64,000 nucleotides of DNA from DASQMT01 sp963835735 (GCA_963835735.1 CAWIGP010000005.1:62001-126000); one strand, 5' to 3'; positions 8,364 to 16,739 are shown, counted from the first letter of the stretch. Numbers and translations: made by a program. Notes: generated from the letters alone by a model not told the origin.

Positions 8364-9797
8364 TCAAGCGGGCTGACTGGCCCGCGCCCGCCGGCTCGGT
8401 GGGCGCTTGCCGGCGCCGGCCGCCGCGGCCAGCTCGGCGATCGCGGCTTCCAGCGCGGCCGCGACGTCGTCCAGGTCGGGCAGCGCGTCGTAGTCGCCCT
8501 GCAGCCCGAAGTCGATCCGCCCGTCGTAGGACATGATCGCGATCCCGAGCGCCGCGTTCTCGACCAGCGGGACCATCGGGTAGAGCCGGAGCAGCGGCCG
8601 GCCCATCAGGTAGAGCTTGAACTGAGGCCCGGGTACGTTCGTGACAGTCAGGTTGAACAGGCGCTGCACCGTCTGCAGCCGCGCGGCCTGGGCGAGGATC
8701 GTCGGCGGAGCGAAGCCGGCGAGCGACGTCAGCACCTCGGCGCCGACCGCCTGCCCGGACTCCTTCAACCCGCGCATCGCCTCGTGGATCGCCTCGTAGC
8801 GCGCGACCGGGTCCGCCAGCCCGATCGGCAGCGGCGCGTACATCGCCGACACTCGGTTGCCGAGCGCGCCGCGCTCTGACTCCGCACGCACGGAGATCGG
8901 GACCATCGCCTTGAGGTCGGTGTCGGTGTCGTAGCCGTGCGCGAGGAAGTGGGTGCGCAGCGCGCCGGCGACGACCGCGAGCACGACGTCGTTGACCGTG
9001 CCGCCGAGCGCGTTCTTGATCGACTTGAACACCGCTAGATCGCCGTCGACCCAGGCGAAGCGCCGGTGCGGCCCGATACGCACGTTCAGCGGCGACGACG
9101 GCGCTCCCCCGAGACCGGCGGCCTGCGTCAGCGAGGCGAGCCCGCCGATCGCCGTCACGCCGGCGCTGACGGCGTCCTGCGGGTGGCGGACCGCAACGGC
9201 CGCGGCGCGCGCGAGGTCGACGGGCCCCGCCGCGTGATCGCCGAGCGCGTCGGCCAGCAGCATCGCCCGCGTCGGCTCGGGCCGCGGGATCCACGGATCG
9301 GCCGGCGGCGGGGGCGGCGGATCGGGGTCGAGGTCGAACAGCACGGTCGCGATATCGACGCCGGAGACGCCGTCGACGAGCGCGTGGTGCGTCTTGCTGA
9401 TCAGCGCGAAGCGCCCGTCGCCGACCCGATCGACGAGCCACAGCTCCCACAGCGGCTTCGTCCGGTCGAGCCGCTGCGCGAACACGCGCCCGGCCAGCCG
9501 CCGCAGCTGGGGCTCGCCCGCCGGCTCAGGCAGCGCCGTGTGGCGGAGGTGGTAGCGCGCGTTGAAGTGCGGGTCGTCGACCCAGACGGGCCGGCTCTGG
9601 ACGAGCGGCGGGAACGCCAGCTTCTGCCGGTAGCGCGGCACGAGCTCGAGCCGGCGCTCGAGCTGTGCGACGAAGTCCTCGTAAGCGGGCGCCTCGCCGC
9701 CGAACACCAGCACGGACCCGACGTGCATGTGCGCGCCCCGTTCCTCGAGCGCGAGGAACGAGGCGTCGAGCCCGGACAGGCGGTCGGGGTTCGCCAC
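8364..9797 (-). CDS. Wax ester synthase / diacylglycerol acyltransferase (WS/DGAT)
   Basis: 477 residues, usual length for the bacterial WS/DGAT family. The catalytic HHxxxDG motif is present as HHALVDG at about residue 137. Also present are an N-terminal LSGLDASFLALE segment and the C-terminal NVPGPQFKLYLMGRPLL. It transfers acyl groups from acyl-CoA to fatty alcohol or diacylglycerol to form storage wax or triacylglycerol, typically at the membrane or lipid-body surface. It lies 14 bases upstream of nadE on the same strand, so cotranscription is likely. Confidence 0.93.
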   Translation of the reverse strand: MANPDRLSGLDASFLALEERGAHMHVGSVLVFGGEAPAYEDFVAQLERRLELVPRYRQKLAFPPLVQSRPVWVDDPHFNARYHLRHTALPEPAGEPQLRRLAGRVFAQRLDRTKPLWELWLVDRVGDGRFALISKTHHALVDGVSGVDIATVLFDLDPDPPPPPPADPWIPRPEPTRAMLLADALGDHAAGPVDLARAAAVAVRHPQDAVSAGVTAIGGLASLTQAAGLGGAPSSPLNVRIGPHRRFAWVDGDLAVFKSIKNALGGTVNDVVLAVVAGALRTHFLAHGYDTDTDLKAMVPISVRAESERGALGNRVSAMYAPLPIGLADPVARYEAIHEAMRGLKESGQAVGAEVLTSLAGFAPPTILAQAARLQTVQRLFNLTVTNVPGPQFKLYLMGRPLLRLYPMVPLVENAALGIAIMSYDGRIDFGLQGDYDALPDLDDVAAALEAAIAELAAAAGAGKRPPSRRARASQPA

Positions 9798-9879
9798 GCC
9801 GCGGATTCTCGCGCATCCCGCGAGCGGCTTGATGTGTGTGGTGCGTCACAGAATTAGTGCGCGCGGCCGCCTATCCTCG

Positions 9880-10050
9880 CCGGCTTCGTTCGACCGCCGA
9901 ACCGGGGCACACGACGTGCCACGGGCGGGGGAACCGATTGCCGTGTCCGGGAGGGGCGCGGCCGGGGCGAATCCGCGGCTGCTGCCGCGGTAGCGACGCG
10001 TGGGACAGCCCGCCGCCGCGAGCCCGTCAGCTCACCTCGCAGGCACCCGG
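9880..10050 (+). ncRNA. c-di-AMP riboswitch (ydaO-yuaA class)
   Basis: The region upstream of the RlpA-like gene carries the conserved blocks of the ydaO motif in order: GCCGAACCGG (about 9895), GCGGGGGAACCG (about 9925), GGGGCGAAT (about 9964), and the 3' hallmark CGAGCCCGTCAGCTCACCTC followed by GCAGGC (10018-10044). The class is an established OFF switch for cell-wall hydrolase and osmolyte genes that binds two cyclic di-AMP molecules. Its 3' end lies about 30 bases before the coding start, close enough to control terminator formation or ribosome access. Boundaries are approximate. Confidence 0.9.
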
Positions 10051-10075
10051 GTCGAACGCCCAAGGAGGTCTCCGC

Positions 10076-10765
10076 ATGAGGCCGCGCAACATCGCGCGCC
10101 CGGCAGCCGCCGGCGCGCTCTGTCTCGCAATCACAGCGGGCGGCGCCTCGACGGCGCTCGCCCAGTCCGAAACGCCACTTCCCACCCCCGAGCCGTCCGC
10201 CCGGGCGGCGCTGCAGCCGCGCATCGCGGTGCGTCATCGCAAGCTGCACGTGCGCGCGGGCAGCCGCACCGCCGTGACCGGGCGGGTGGCGCCGCGCGTC
10301 AGCGGCATCATGGTGTCGCTGCAGCTCCGGCGCGACGGGCGCTGGAAGCCGATCGACCGCGATCGCACCGATGCTGCCGGGCGCTTCCAACTGCGCGAGC
10401 GGCTCAGACGCACGGGCAGCACCAGGCTCCGCGTGCGCGTCGCCGGCGGCCGCGGCGTCCGGTCCGGCCAGCGCATGCTCGGGCGCCTGAACGTGTATCG
10501 CGCCGCGCACGCCTCGTGGTACGGGCCGGGGCTGTACGGCAACCCGCTGGGCTGCGGCGGCACGCTCGGCGCCGGCACGCTCGGCGTGGCACACAAGACG
10601 CTGCCGTGCGGCACGCCGCTGACGCTCAAGCGCGGCGGCCGCACCGTGCGCGTGCGCGTGATCGACCGCGGCCCCTACGTCGGCGGCCGCGAGTACGACC
10701 TGACCGCCGCGACCGCGCGGCGGCTCGGGTTCCATGGGCACGGCACGATCCTGACCACGCGCTGA
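10076..10765 (+). CDS. RlpA-like double-psi beta-barrel secreted protein
   Basis: 229 residues from ATG 10076, with an AAGGAGG ribosome site at 10062-10067. The N-terminus is a signal peptide ending near ASTALAQS. A ~70-residue beta-rich segment (about 45-120) precedes the C-terminal DPBB/3D-like domain beginning ASWYGPGLYGNPLGCGGTL, with VIDRGPYVGGREYDLT near the end, the pattern of RlpA and of actinobacterial wall-remodelling proteins. It is probably exported to the cell wall. Control by c-di-AMP through the upstream riboswitch is strongly suggested. Confidence 0.87.
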   Translation: MRPRNIARPAAAGALCLAITAGGASTALAQSETPLPTPEPSARAALQPRIAVRHRKLHVRAGSRTAVTGRVAPRVSGIMVSLQLRRDGRWKPIDRDRTDAAGRFQLRERLRRTGSTRLRVRVAGGRGVRSGQRMLGRLNVYRAAHASWYGPGLYGNPLGCGGTLGAGTLGVAHKTLPCGTPLTLKRGGRTVRVRVIDRGPYVGGREYDLTAATARRLGFHGHGTILTTR

Positions 10766-10811
10766 CCGGATAGCTCGGGGCCGGCCCGGGCGCGATCGCG
10801 CGTCTTCACGA

Positions 10812-10856
10812 AACGCGGCCGGTCGGCGTGACGTCGGGGAACTGCGGCATTTAGGG
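10812..10856 (+). repeat. 45-bp direct repeat, copy 1, left edge of the repeat island
   Basis: This 45-base block differs at one position from 11143-11187. It ends in AACTGCGGCATTTAGGG, whose near reverse complement (TCCCTAAATG-CGCAGTT) occurs at 11431-11447, so the island 10840-11447 is bounded by facing copies of the same end sequence. No coding frame in the block resembles a protein family. Confidence 0.85.
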
Positions 10857-10986
10857 GATGAGCTTCCGCACGGGCGGCGGCGGTCGGCGAGCGCGCGGCG
10901 GCGAGCCGCGCGCGATCATGCGGCCGAGGTCACCGAGCGAAACAGCCGCACGCCGATCACCCTGCCGGCCTGGTCGCAAGCCGAGC

Positions 10987-11099
10987 GACCAAAACGTCGA
11001 TCGCGGGTGCCTTACCGGCCACCGGTCGACGTTGTGGTCCTCCTGCGACCAAAACGTCGAGCAGGACGGGAATCGCGACCGGATCTCGACGTTGTGGTC
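10987..11099. repeat. Pair of 53-bp inverted-repeat units, CC/GG stem type
   Basis: Unit 1 (10987-11039) and unit 2 (11047-11099) each have a 14-base left arm GACCAAAACGTCGA, a 25-base loop, and a right arm TCGACGTTGTGGTC. Units are separated by 7 bases, giving a 60-base period. The loops differ completely between units while the arms are identical. Each stem has a single A-G mismatch at the sixth position. Reverse-strand frames across here encode only arginine-rich filler. Confidence 0.88.
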
Positions 11100-11142
11100 G
11101 CATTCGCCGACGATCGCGCGCCCAGCCCGCCAAACCGGCCGG

Positions 11143-11187
11143 AACGCGGCCGGTGGGCGTGACGTCGGGGAACTGCGGCATTTAGGG
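11143..11187 (+). repeat. 45-bp direct repeat, copy 2, start of the second half of the island
   Basis: Near-identical to 10812-10856, 331 bases downstream. The ends of both halves also share an identical 18-base tail CAGCCCGCCAAACCGGCC (11123-11140 and 11394-11411), so the island is an imperfect tandem duplication of a composite module. Confidence 0.85.
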
Positions 11188-11255
11188 AATGAGTTCCGCG
11201 CCGGGCGGCGGTCCGGTGGCGATCATCTGGCGGTGCGCCGCGTCGCCAGCCGGGC

Positions 11256-11368
11256 AAGGAAAACGTCGAGATCGGCGCCGCTCCGCCCTCCCGCTCGACG
11301 TTTTCCTCCCACAGCAAGGAGAACGTCGAGCGGCGCCGGCAACACGACCGAATCTCGACGTTTTCCTT
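11256..11368. repeat. Pair of 53-bp inverted-repeat units, GG/CC stem type
   Basis: Unit 3 (11256-11308) and unit 4 (11316-11368) have left arms AAGGAAAACGTCGA and AAGGAGAACGTCGA, 25-base loops, and right arms TCGACGTTTTCCTC and TCGACGTTTTCCTT. Geometry is the same as the first pair: 14-25-14, 7-base spacer, 60-base period. Relative to units 1-2 the third and fourth stem positions changed from CC paired with GG to GG paired with CC, a compensatory double change that preserves pairing. The single G opposite T in unit 4 is a wobble in RNA. Confidence 0.88.
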
Positions 11369-11430
11369 CCAGCCGGCAACGATCACTCGCGCGCAGCCCG
11401 CCAAACCGGCCGGGGGCACAAACCTGACAC

Positions 11431-11447
11431 TCCCTAAATGCGCAGTT
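11431..11447 (-). repeat. Inverted end-copy closing the repeat island
   Basis: TCCCTAAATGCGCAGTT is the reverse complement of the AACTGCGGCATTTAGGGA end found at 10840 and 11171, short by one base. Together they frame the island like terminal inverted repeats of a small non-autonomous element. No target-site duplication was recognised next to it. Confidence 0.6.
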
Positions 11448-11503
11448 CGAACGAACCCGCGCAAACGCGTCACAGAGCCAGCCCGACGATCGCCCGCGCC
11501 TCC

Positions 11504-12592
11504 CTAACCGAGCGGGAGCGCCAGCTGCGGGCTGTCGGCGGCCGGCGGCTCCGCCTGCGCGTCGACCTCGTCGTCGAACGCCGCCATCCGCACGCCGAGC
11601 AGCCGCACCGGCCGTGGCGGCGCGTACGCGCGTAGCAGCTCGAGCGCCACGCCGGTGATGGTGGCCGTGTCGTTGACCGGCTCCGGCAGCGTGCGCGCGC
11701 GCGTGACCGTGGTCCAGTCGTCCAGGCGGACCTTGATCGCGATCGTGCGGCCGCGCACCCGCTTGCGCTGCATGCCCTGCACGAGCTCGCCGGCGAGCCG
11801 CGTGAGCACCGCCTCGAGCTCGGCGAGCTCGGCGATGTCGCGATCGAACGTGGTCTCGGTCGAACGCGACTTGGCCGGACCGGACTCGGCCGCGACGACG
11901 TCGGAGCCGTGGAAGTGCGCGCGGGCGAGCAGGTCGGCGCCGTGGCGTGCGCCGAAGCGCTGGGCGAGCATCGCCTCGTCCGCACGCTGCAGCGCGCCGA
12001 TCGTCGTGAAGCCGGCCGCCGCCAGCCGCTCGGCCGTCTTCGGCCCGATCCCGGGAATGATCCGCAGCGACGCGCCGGCGAGCCGCCGGCATGCCTCCTC
12101 GCGCCCCATCGCCACGAACCCCTGCGGCTTCTCGAGGTCGGAGGAGACCTTCGCGATCAGCCGGTTCGGCCCGACGCCGACCGACATCGTGATCCCGGTG
12201 CGGTCGCGGACCTCGGCGACGAGCTCGCGCAGCACCCGCAGCGGCTTATCGGCCTCGGTGACGTCCGCGTAGCCCTCGTCGAGCCCGACCTGCTCGACGA
12301 CCGGCAGCCGCCCGCGCACCAGGTCCCAGACCTCGCGCGATTTGGCGTTGTAGGCCTTGAAGTCGGGCGGGATGAAGACGGCCTCCGGGCACAGCCGCCG
12401 GGCCTGCGCGGCCGGCGAGGCAGACCCGACGCCGTACCGGCGCGCCTCGTAGGACGCGGTCGTCACGACGGCGCGCGGCCCGGTCCCCGCGACCACCACG
12501 GGCTTGCCGGCCAGCTCCGGCCGCCGCAGCAGCTCGACCGACACGTAGAACGCGTCGCAGTCGAGGTGGGCGATCACGCGGCGGGCGGGCAC
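11504..12592 (-). CDS. dinB: DNA polymerase IV (Y-family translesion polymerase)
   Basis: 362 residues. The start MPARRVIAHLDCDAFYVSVE carries the first metal-binding aspartates. VGLDEGYADV at about residue 103 provides the catalytic Asp-Glu pair. GIGPKTAERLAAAGF at about 185 is the thumb helix-hairpin-helix. The little-finger domain fills the C-terminus, but no classical beta-clamp QxxLxLF peptide is evident; the tail ends QLALPLG, a plausible weak clamp-binding motif. It performs error-prone synthesis past lesions. The repeat island lies just downstream of its 3' end. Confidence 0.95.
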   Translation of the reverse strand: MPARRVIAHLDCDAFYVSVELLRRPELAGKPVVVAGTGPRAVVTTASYEARRYGVGSASPAAQARRLCPEAVFIPPDFKAYNAKSREVWDLVRGRLPVVEQVGLDEGYADVTEADKPLRVLRELVAEVRDRTGITMSVGVGPNRLIAKVSSDLEKPQGFVAMGREEACRRLAGASLRIIPGIGPKTAERLAAAGFTTIGALQRADEAMLAQRFGARHGADLLARAHFHGSDVVAAESGPAKSRSTETTFDRDIAELAELEAVLTRLAGELVQGMQRKRVRGRTIAIKVRLDDWTTVTRARTLPEPVNDTATITGVALELLRAYAPPRPVRLLGVRMAAFDDEVDAQAEPPAADSPQLALPLG

Positions 12593-12623
12593 GGACCCTC
12601 CATGGATACCGCCTCGACCGGCG

Positions 12624-14069
12624 TCAGGAGGTCAGCTGGTACGCCCCCGGCTCGAGGCGCGCTGTCCTGCGGCGGTACGCGCTCCACTGCCACGGCCACT
12701 GGTTCGGGTCGTTCCCGTCCGCGTCGACGTACCAGTTCGTGCAGCCCGTGTGCCAGACCGTCCCGGCCAGCGCCGCGCGCAGCTCGCGGTCGAAGTCCTC
12801 GGCCGTCTCGCGCCGGACCTCGATCCGGCGCGCGCGCGCCCGCTCGCGCTCCTCGAGGGCGGCGAGCACGTGAGCCATGGCCGCCTCGATCGTGTAGACC
12901 ACCGAGCCGGTGCCGCCGTTCGTGTTCGGGCCGTAGAGCAGGAACATGTTCGGGAAGCCCGGGACCGTGATCCCCAGGTACGCGCGCGGACGCGCTCCCC
13001 ATTCCTGCGCGAGCGAGCGCCCGCCGGCGCCGGCGATCTCCATCGGCGCGACGAACCCGTGGGTCTTGAAGCCCGTCGCCAGCACGAGCACGTCGGCGGC
13101 GCGCTCGCGGCCGTCGGCCGTCTGGAGTCCGCCCGGAGTCACGGCGGCGATCGGGTCGACGACGACGTCGACGTTCGGCCTGGTCAGCGTCGGATACCAG
13201 TCGTCGGTGAGCATGACCCGCTTGCAGCCGATCTCGTCACGCGGGGTCACCTTGCGCCGCAGCTCCGGATCCGCGATCGCCGCGTTGATCTGACGGCGCG
13301 CGACCGCTCGCAGCGGGGGCAACAGCCAGGGCCGGCGCGTCATCGCGGCGGCCCCGAACTCCTGGAACGCGAAGATCGCGGCGCGATCGAGCCGCCGCAG
13401 CACCGGGAGGCGCTCGAACAGCCGCTGCGTCCGCGGCTTGTAGGCGAAGTCCATCTTCGGGAACGTCCAGCCGGGCGAGCGCTGGTAGACGTCGAGGTGC
13501 TCGACGACCGGCTGGATCGCGGGCACCACCTGGATCGCGCTGCACCCGGATCCGATGACCGCGACGCGCTTTCCCTCGAGTGCGACGTCGTGGCGCCAGC
13601 GCGCGGTGTGGAACGCCGGCCCGCCGAAGCTCTCGATCCCCGGGATCCGGGGCAGCGACGGGACCGAGAGCTGCCCGCACGCCGTGATCAGGACATCGGC
13701 CTCGTGTGTGCCCGCGCTGGTCTCGAGGATCCAGCGGTCGCGCTCGCCGTCCCAGCCGGCGGCCGTCACGTCCGTGCCCAGGCGGATCCGATCCAGCACC
13801 CCGTTGCGCCGCGCGACTTCCTCGAGGTACGCCTGGATCTCGGCCTGGCGCGCATAGCGGTGCGACCAGCGCGGGTTCGGCGCGAACGAGAACTCGTACA
13901 GGTGCGACGGGATGTCGCACGCCGCGCCGGGATACGTGTTGTGGTGCCAGACGCCGCCGACGCGCTCCGCGCGCTCGAAGACCGTGACGTCGCGATGACC
14001 CGCCCGGCCGAGCATGACGGCCGCCGCGACGCCGCCGAAGCCACCGCCGACTACCGCGATCGACGTCAC
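12624..14069 (-). CDS. Flavin-dependent monooxygenase, Baeyer-Villiger type
   Basis: 481 residues. The N-terminal FAD-binding GGGFGGVAAAVMLGRAG (about residue 8) and the second, NADPH-binding GSGCSAIQVVP (about 173) are Rossmann glycine loops. Between them FGGPAFHTARWRHD corresponds to the BVMO fingerprint FxGxxxHxxxW. The TYPGAACDIPSHLY segment is also typical. It probably inserts oxygen into ketones or related substrates. It overlaps the upstream 94-residue gene by four bases. Confidence 0.9.
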   Translation of the reverse strand: MTSIAVVGGGFGGVAAAVMLGRAGHRDVTVFERAERVGGVWHHNTYPGAACDIPSHLYEFSFAPNPRWSHRYARQAEIQAYLEEVARRNGVLDRIRLGTDVTAAGWDGERDRWILETSAGTHEADVLITACGQLSVPSLPRIPGIESFGGPAFHTARWRHDVALEGKRVAVIGSGCSAIQVVPAIQPVVEHLDVYQRSPGWTFPKMDFAYKPRTQRLFERLPVLRRLDRAAIFAFQEFGAAAMTRRPWLLPPLRAVARRQINAAIADPELRRKVTPRDEIGCKRVMLTDDWYPTLTRPNVDVVVDPIAAVTPGGLQTADGRERAADVLVLATGFKTHGFVAPMEIAGAGGRSLAQEWGARPRAYLGITVPGFPNMFLLYGPNTNGGTGSVVYTIEAAMAHVLAALEERERARARRIEVRRETAEDFDRELRAALAGTVWHTGCTNWYVDADGNDPNQWPWQWSAYRRRTARLEPGAYQLTS

Positions 14070-14350
14070 GGCACCTTGACGTGGTGGCGTTTGAGGTAGT
14101 CGAGGTAGAACGGGCGCAGCAGCTCGGCGACCTCGCCCTGCCCGGCCTCGGTCACGTCGTCGACGTGCGCGCTCAGCCGCATGACGTCGGTCTCCGCCTC
14201 GCCGAGCTCTCCTGCCGCGGCCTCGGCGGTCGGCAGCGTCTGCATCAGGCGGTAGAAGAAGCGGACGTCGAGATGCCGGCGCGCACGCTTCACGGCAAGA
14301 TCGTGCAGTTCGGCGGAGGAGAGCTTGTCGAGTGGATCCTCGTCGGGCAT
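14066..14350 (-). CDS. Small conserved-type hypothetical protein
   Basis: 94 residues, soluble and helical, starting MPDEDPLDKLSSAELHDLAV and containing RRHLDVRFFYRLMQTLPTAE. No family was recognised. Its stop overlaps the start of the flavin monooxygenase, so the two are translationally coupled, which suggests an accessory role to that enzyme or a shared condition. Confidence 0.7.
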   Translation of the reverse strand: MPDEDPLDKLSSAELHDLAVKRARRHLDVRFFYRLMQTLPTAEAAAGELGEAETDVMRLSAHVDDVTEAGQGEVAELLRPFYLDYLKRHHVKVP

Positions 14351-14440
14351 GGACCCGACACTACCCCGTCGGCCAGGAACACACCCACGCCGACCACCAG
14401 GCCGCGCTCGTGCGCGACCCGTGGTCGGACTGACCGGCGC

Positions 14441-15025
14441 CTAGAACGCGATCTGCTCGAGCATCAGCAGCAGCCCGAACACCCAGGCCGTGCCGATCCC
14501 CTCCAGGACCGCCACCGCGCCCGTGATCCGCGCGATCGGCCGGTCGAGAGCGAGCAGGAGGAAGAACATGAACCACAGCACGGCCCAGGCGAACCACGCG
14601 ACGCCGAGGTAGATCGCCGCGTCGTTGCCGGCCGCGTTGTTGAACGTGTAGATCCCGGCCGGGATGGCGGTGATCGCGACGAACAGGCAGTACCAGCCGA
14701 ACGCGCGCCCCCCGGCGTTGAGGAAGGCGTTGGCCGCCACCCACAGGTACGTGAACGCGAACAGCAAGACAAGGCCGCCGCCACGGATCTCGTCGATGTC
14801 GCCGTTGGCGTTCCCGTGGATCATGAACGTGACCGCCGCGACCAGGCCCACGAACCCGGTGAAGACGTTGATGACCGCGACCTCGCGGCCCTGGATGAAC
14901 AATGGGCTCGACTCGGCCGCGGTCGCGCCCGCCTCGCCGGCCGAGGCCACGCGCGCCTGACCGACCAGCCAGATGCCGTTGATCACCAGCACCGCGCCGA
15001 CGTACAGCAGCACCACCCCGAGCAT
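14441..15025 (-). CDS. AmiS/UreI-family amide or urea channel
   Basis: 194 residues from ATG 15025, which has a purine-rich GAGAGAGGAG ribosome site; the longer frame upstream is not used. About six hydrophobic helices are visible: MLGVVLLYVGAVLVINGIWL at the start, NVFTGFVGLVAAVTFMIHG, VLLFAFTYLWVAANAFL, WYCLFVAITAIPAGIYTFNN, LGVAWFAWAVLWFMFFLLLA, and the C-terminal helix. This matches AmiS/UreI channels for short amides or urea. As the third gene after formamidase it probably admits formamide or acetamide. Confidence 0.9.
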   Translation of the reverse strand: MLGVVLLYVGAVLVINGIWLVGQARVASAGEAGATAAESSPLFIQGREVAVINVFTGFVGLVAAVTFMIHGNANGDIDEIRGGGLVLLFAFTYLWVAANAFLNAGGRAFGWYCLFVAITAIPAGIYTFNNAAGNDAAIYLGVAWFAWAVLWFMFFLLLALDRPIARITGAVAVLEGIGTAWVFGLLLMLEQIAF

Positions 15026-15041
15026 CGCTGACTCCTCTCTC

Positions 15042-15317
15042 TCAGTGCGCGAGCGCCCAGGGCGGCCCCGCGTCATGGCGGTGCGGCATCGGGCGTCCGC
15101 GCTTCTCGCTCACGACTTCGGGCTCGTGCGCGCTCTTCTCCTCGAGATCGAGCGCGCGCCGCATGGGCCGCGCGAGCAGCGCGAGGCCCGGCGGGGTGAA
15201 CACCCGCCGGGCCTCCGCGCCACACGTGGGGCACGCCGCTGCCGCGCTCGCCTCGGCCATCGGTCGGTCGACGTCGAACGGCCCGCAGCCGTCGCACATG
15301 AATGCGTATAGCGGCAC
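15042..15317 (-). CDS. fmdB: FmdB-family zinc-ribbon protein
   Basis: 91 residues from GTG 15317 (VPLYAFMCDGCG). Two CxxC knuckles, CDGC and CPTC, form the small FmdB zinc ribbon, followed by a charged tail. The gene lies between formamidase (5-base gap) and amiS. FmdB proteins accompany formamidase genes and are thought to be regulatory; the mechanism is not established. Confidence 0.87.
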   Translation of the reverse strand: MPLYAFMCDGCGPFDVDRPMAEASAAAACPTCGAEARRVFTPPGLALLARPMRRALDLEEKSAHEPEVVSEKRGRPMPHRHDAGPPWALAH

Positions 15318-15322
15318 GATCT

Positions 15323-16576
15323 CTAGCTCGTCCTCGCCGCCTCCCCGCGCACGGCCGACGTCGGGCCGTCCTTGCTCGGCAGCACGTCGAAGTCGAAGAT
15401 CGCCGTCGGCAGGTACAGCGAGCAGCACGCGTTCGGGATGTCGACCACGCCCGAGATCCGGCCCTCGATCGGCGCCGATCCCAGCAGCAGGTAAGCCTGC
15501 TCGCCCGAGTAGCCGAACTTGCGCAGGTACTCGATCGCGTTCAGGCACGCCCGCCGGTAGGCGATCGACGCGTCCAGGTAGTAGTTCTCCCCGGTGGTCT
15601 CGTCGACCGAGACGCCGATGAACGTCAGGAAGTCGCTGTAGCGCGGCTCGACGCGGCCGGGGATCAGGATCGGGTTCGTCGTGACCCCATAGGCGTTCAT
15701 GCCGCCCTTGATGAGGTCGACGCCGAAGTCGATGAAGCCGCCCATCTCGATCGCGCCGCAGAACGTGATCTCGCCGTCGCCCTGCGAGAAGTGCAGGTCG
15801 CCGCCGGAGAGCTTCGCGCCGGCGGTGTGCACCGGGTAGAAGACCCGGCTGCCGCGCGTGAAGTTCTTGATGTCGTGGTTGCCGCCGTTCTCACGCGCGG
15901 GCACCGTGCGCGCGCCCTCGCGGCCGACCCGGTCGAGCTCGGCGCCCTGCAGCGTGCCCGCGAGCACGCCGTCCTGCAGCGGCGGCAGCGCGAGCGGGGG
16001 CACGCGGTCGGGATCCTTGTCGATCAGCGCCTGCTCGCGCCGGTTCCATTCCGCCAGCAGGTCCGCCGACGGAGCGGTGCCGAACAGGCCCGGATGGGTG
16101 ATGCCCGTGTAGCGCACTCCCGGCAGGTGGCGCGACGTCGCCTCCTGGCCGTGGAAGTCCCAGATCGCCTTGTAGGCGTCGGGGAAGTGGTCGGTCAGGA
16201 AGCCGCCGCCGTTCGCCTTCGCGAACACGCCGGTGTATCCCCAGCCCTGACCCGGCGCGTCGCCGTACTCCTGCGGCGCCTGGCAGGGACCGAGGTCGAG
16301 GATGTCGACCATCAGCAGGTCGCCCGGCTCAGCGCCCTGCACCTCGATCGGACCGCTGAGCATGTGGCAGACCGTCAGATCGACGTCGCGGACGTCGTTG
16401 GCGGAGTCGTTGTTGCCCAGCTGCGCGTCTGTCCACTCGCGGCACTCCACGCGGAACTCGCTGCCCGGCTTCACCGACGCCGCGGGCGGAACATCGGGGT
16501 GCCAACGGTTGTGACCGGGCACCGCCTGGTCGGCCATCGACTTGGACTGGTCGACGCTGAAGACGACCTCGGGCAT
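15323..16576 (-). CDS. fmdA: Formamidase
   Basis: 417 residues, the normal length for FmdA/acetamidase. It begins MPEVVFSVDQSKSMADQAVP and contains GHNRWHPDVPPA, GGNHDIKNFTRGSRVFYPVH and GGDLHFSQGDGEITFCGAIE, all hallmark segments of the FmdA-AmdA family. It hydrolyses formamide to formate and ammonia in the cytosol. GAGGAGG precedes the ATG. It heads the fmdA-fmdB-amiS operon, whose promoter must lie in the interval shared with crcB, where a ~60-bp repeated element is located. Confidence 0.95.
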   Translation of the reverse strand: MPEVVFSVDQSKSMADQAVPGHNRWHPDVPPAASVKPGSEFRVECREWTDAQLGNNDSANDVRDVDLTVCHMLSGPIEVQGAEPGDLLMVDILDLGPCQAPQEYGDAPGQGWGYTGVFAKANGGGFLTDHFPDAYKAIWDFHGQEATSRHLPGVRYTGITHPGLFGTAPSADLLAEWNRREQALIDKDPDRVPPLALPPLQDGVLAGTLQGAELDRVGREGARTVPARENGGNHDIKNFTRGSRVFYPVHTAGAKLSGGDLHFSQGDGEITFCGAIEMGGFIDFGVDLIKGGMNAYGVTTNPILIPGRVEPRYSDFLTFIGVSVDETTGENYYLDASIAYRRACLNAIEYLRKFGYSGEQAYLLLGSAPIEGRISGVVDIPNACCSLYLPTAIFDFDVLPSKDGPTSAVRGEAARTS

Positions 16577-16680
16577 GGGCGCCCTCCTCTCGTGGGATGA
16601 CCTGTGGTGGCGCGCGCGGGCGCGCGCCCGACCGGGTTCTAGGAGGCGGCTCTATGGCGGTCAAGCCGGTATTTGCGAAG

Positions 16681-16739
16681 GTGTGCGCGGCGCATCGGAA
16701 ATCAGCCGGGAAACTGTGCCGATCGGTACGGGCTGCACA
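16681..16739. promoter_or_regulatory. Shared regulatory element, copy A (fmdA/crcB interval)
   Basis: GTGTGCGCGGCGCATCGGAA at 16681-16700, then TC.GCC, GAA, GATCGGT (16721-16727) and CTGCACA (16733-16739), match the same blocks in the same order at 19738-19795. Copy A lies 104 bases upstream of fmdA and 24 bases upstream of the first crcB start. Function is unknown; an operator for the nearby PucR-type regulator is one possibility. Confidence 0.6.

Noticed and set aside
8350..9450. N-terminal extension of the NAD synthetase frame
   Set aside because: The extension is an out-of-frame shadow of the WS/DGAT gene; the glutaminase domain begins right at ATG 8349.
10987..11368. Possible small CRISPR array: palindromic arms separated by variable 25-base segments
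   Set aside because: Only two units per pair, the arm sequence changes between pairs, the right-arm/spacer/left-arm 'repeat' occurs once per pair, and no cas genes are nearby.
10858..11473. Several Arg-rich open frames in the repeat island
   Set aside because: Their sequences simply follow the DNA repeats, lack ribosome sites and have no conserved motif.
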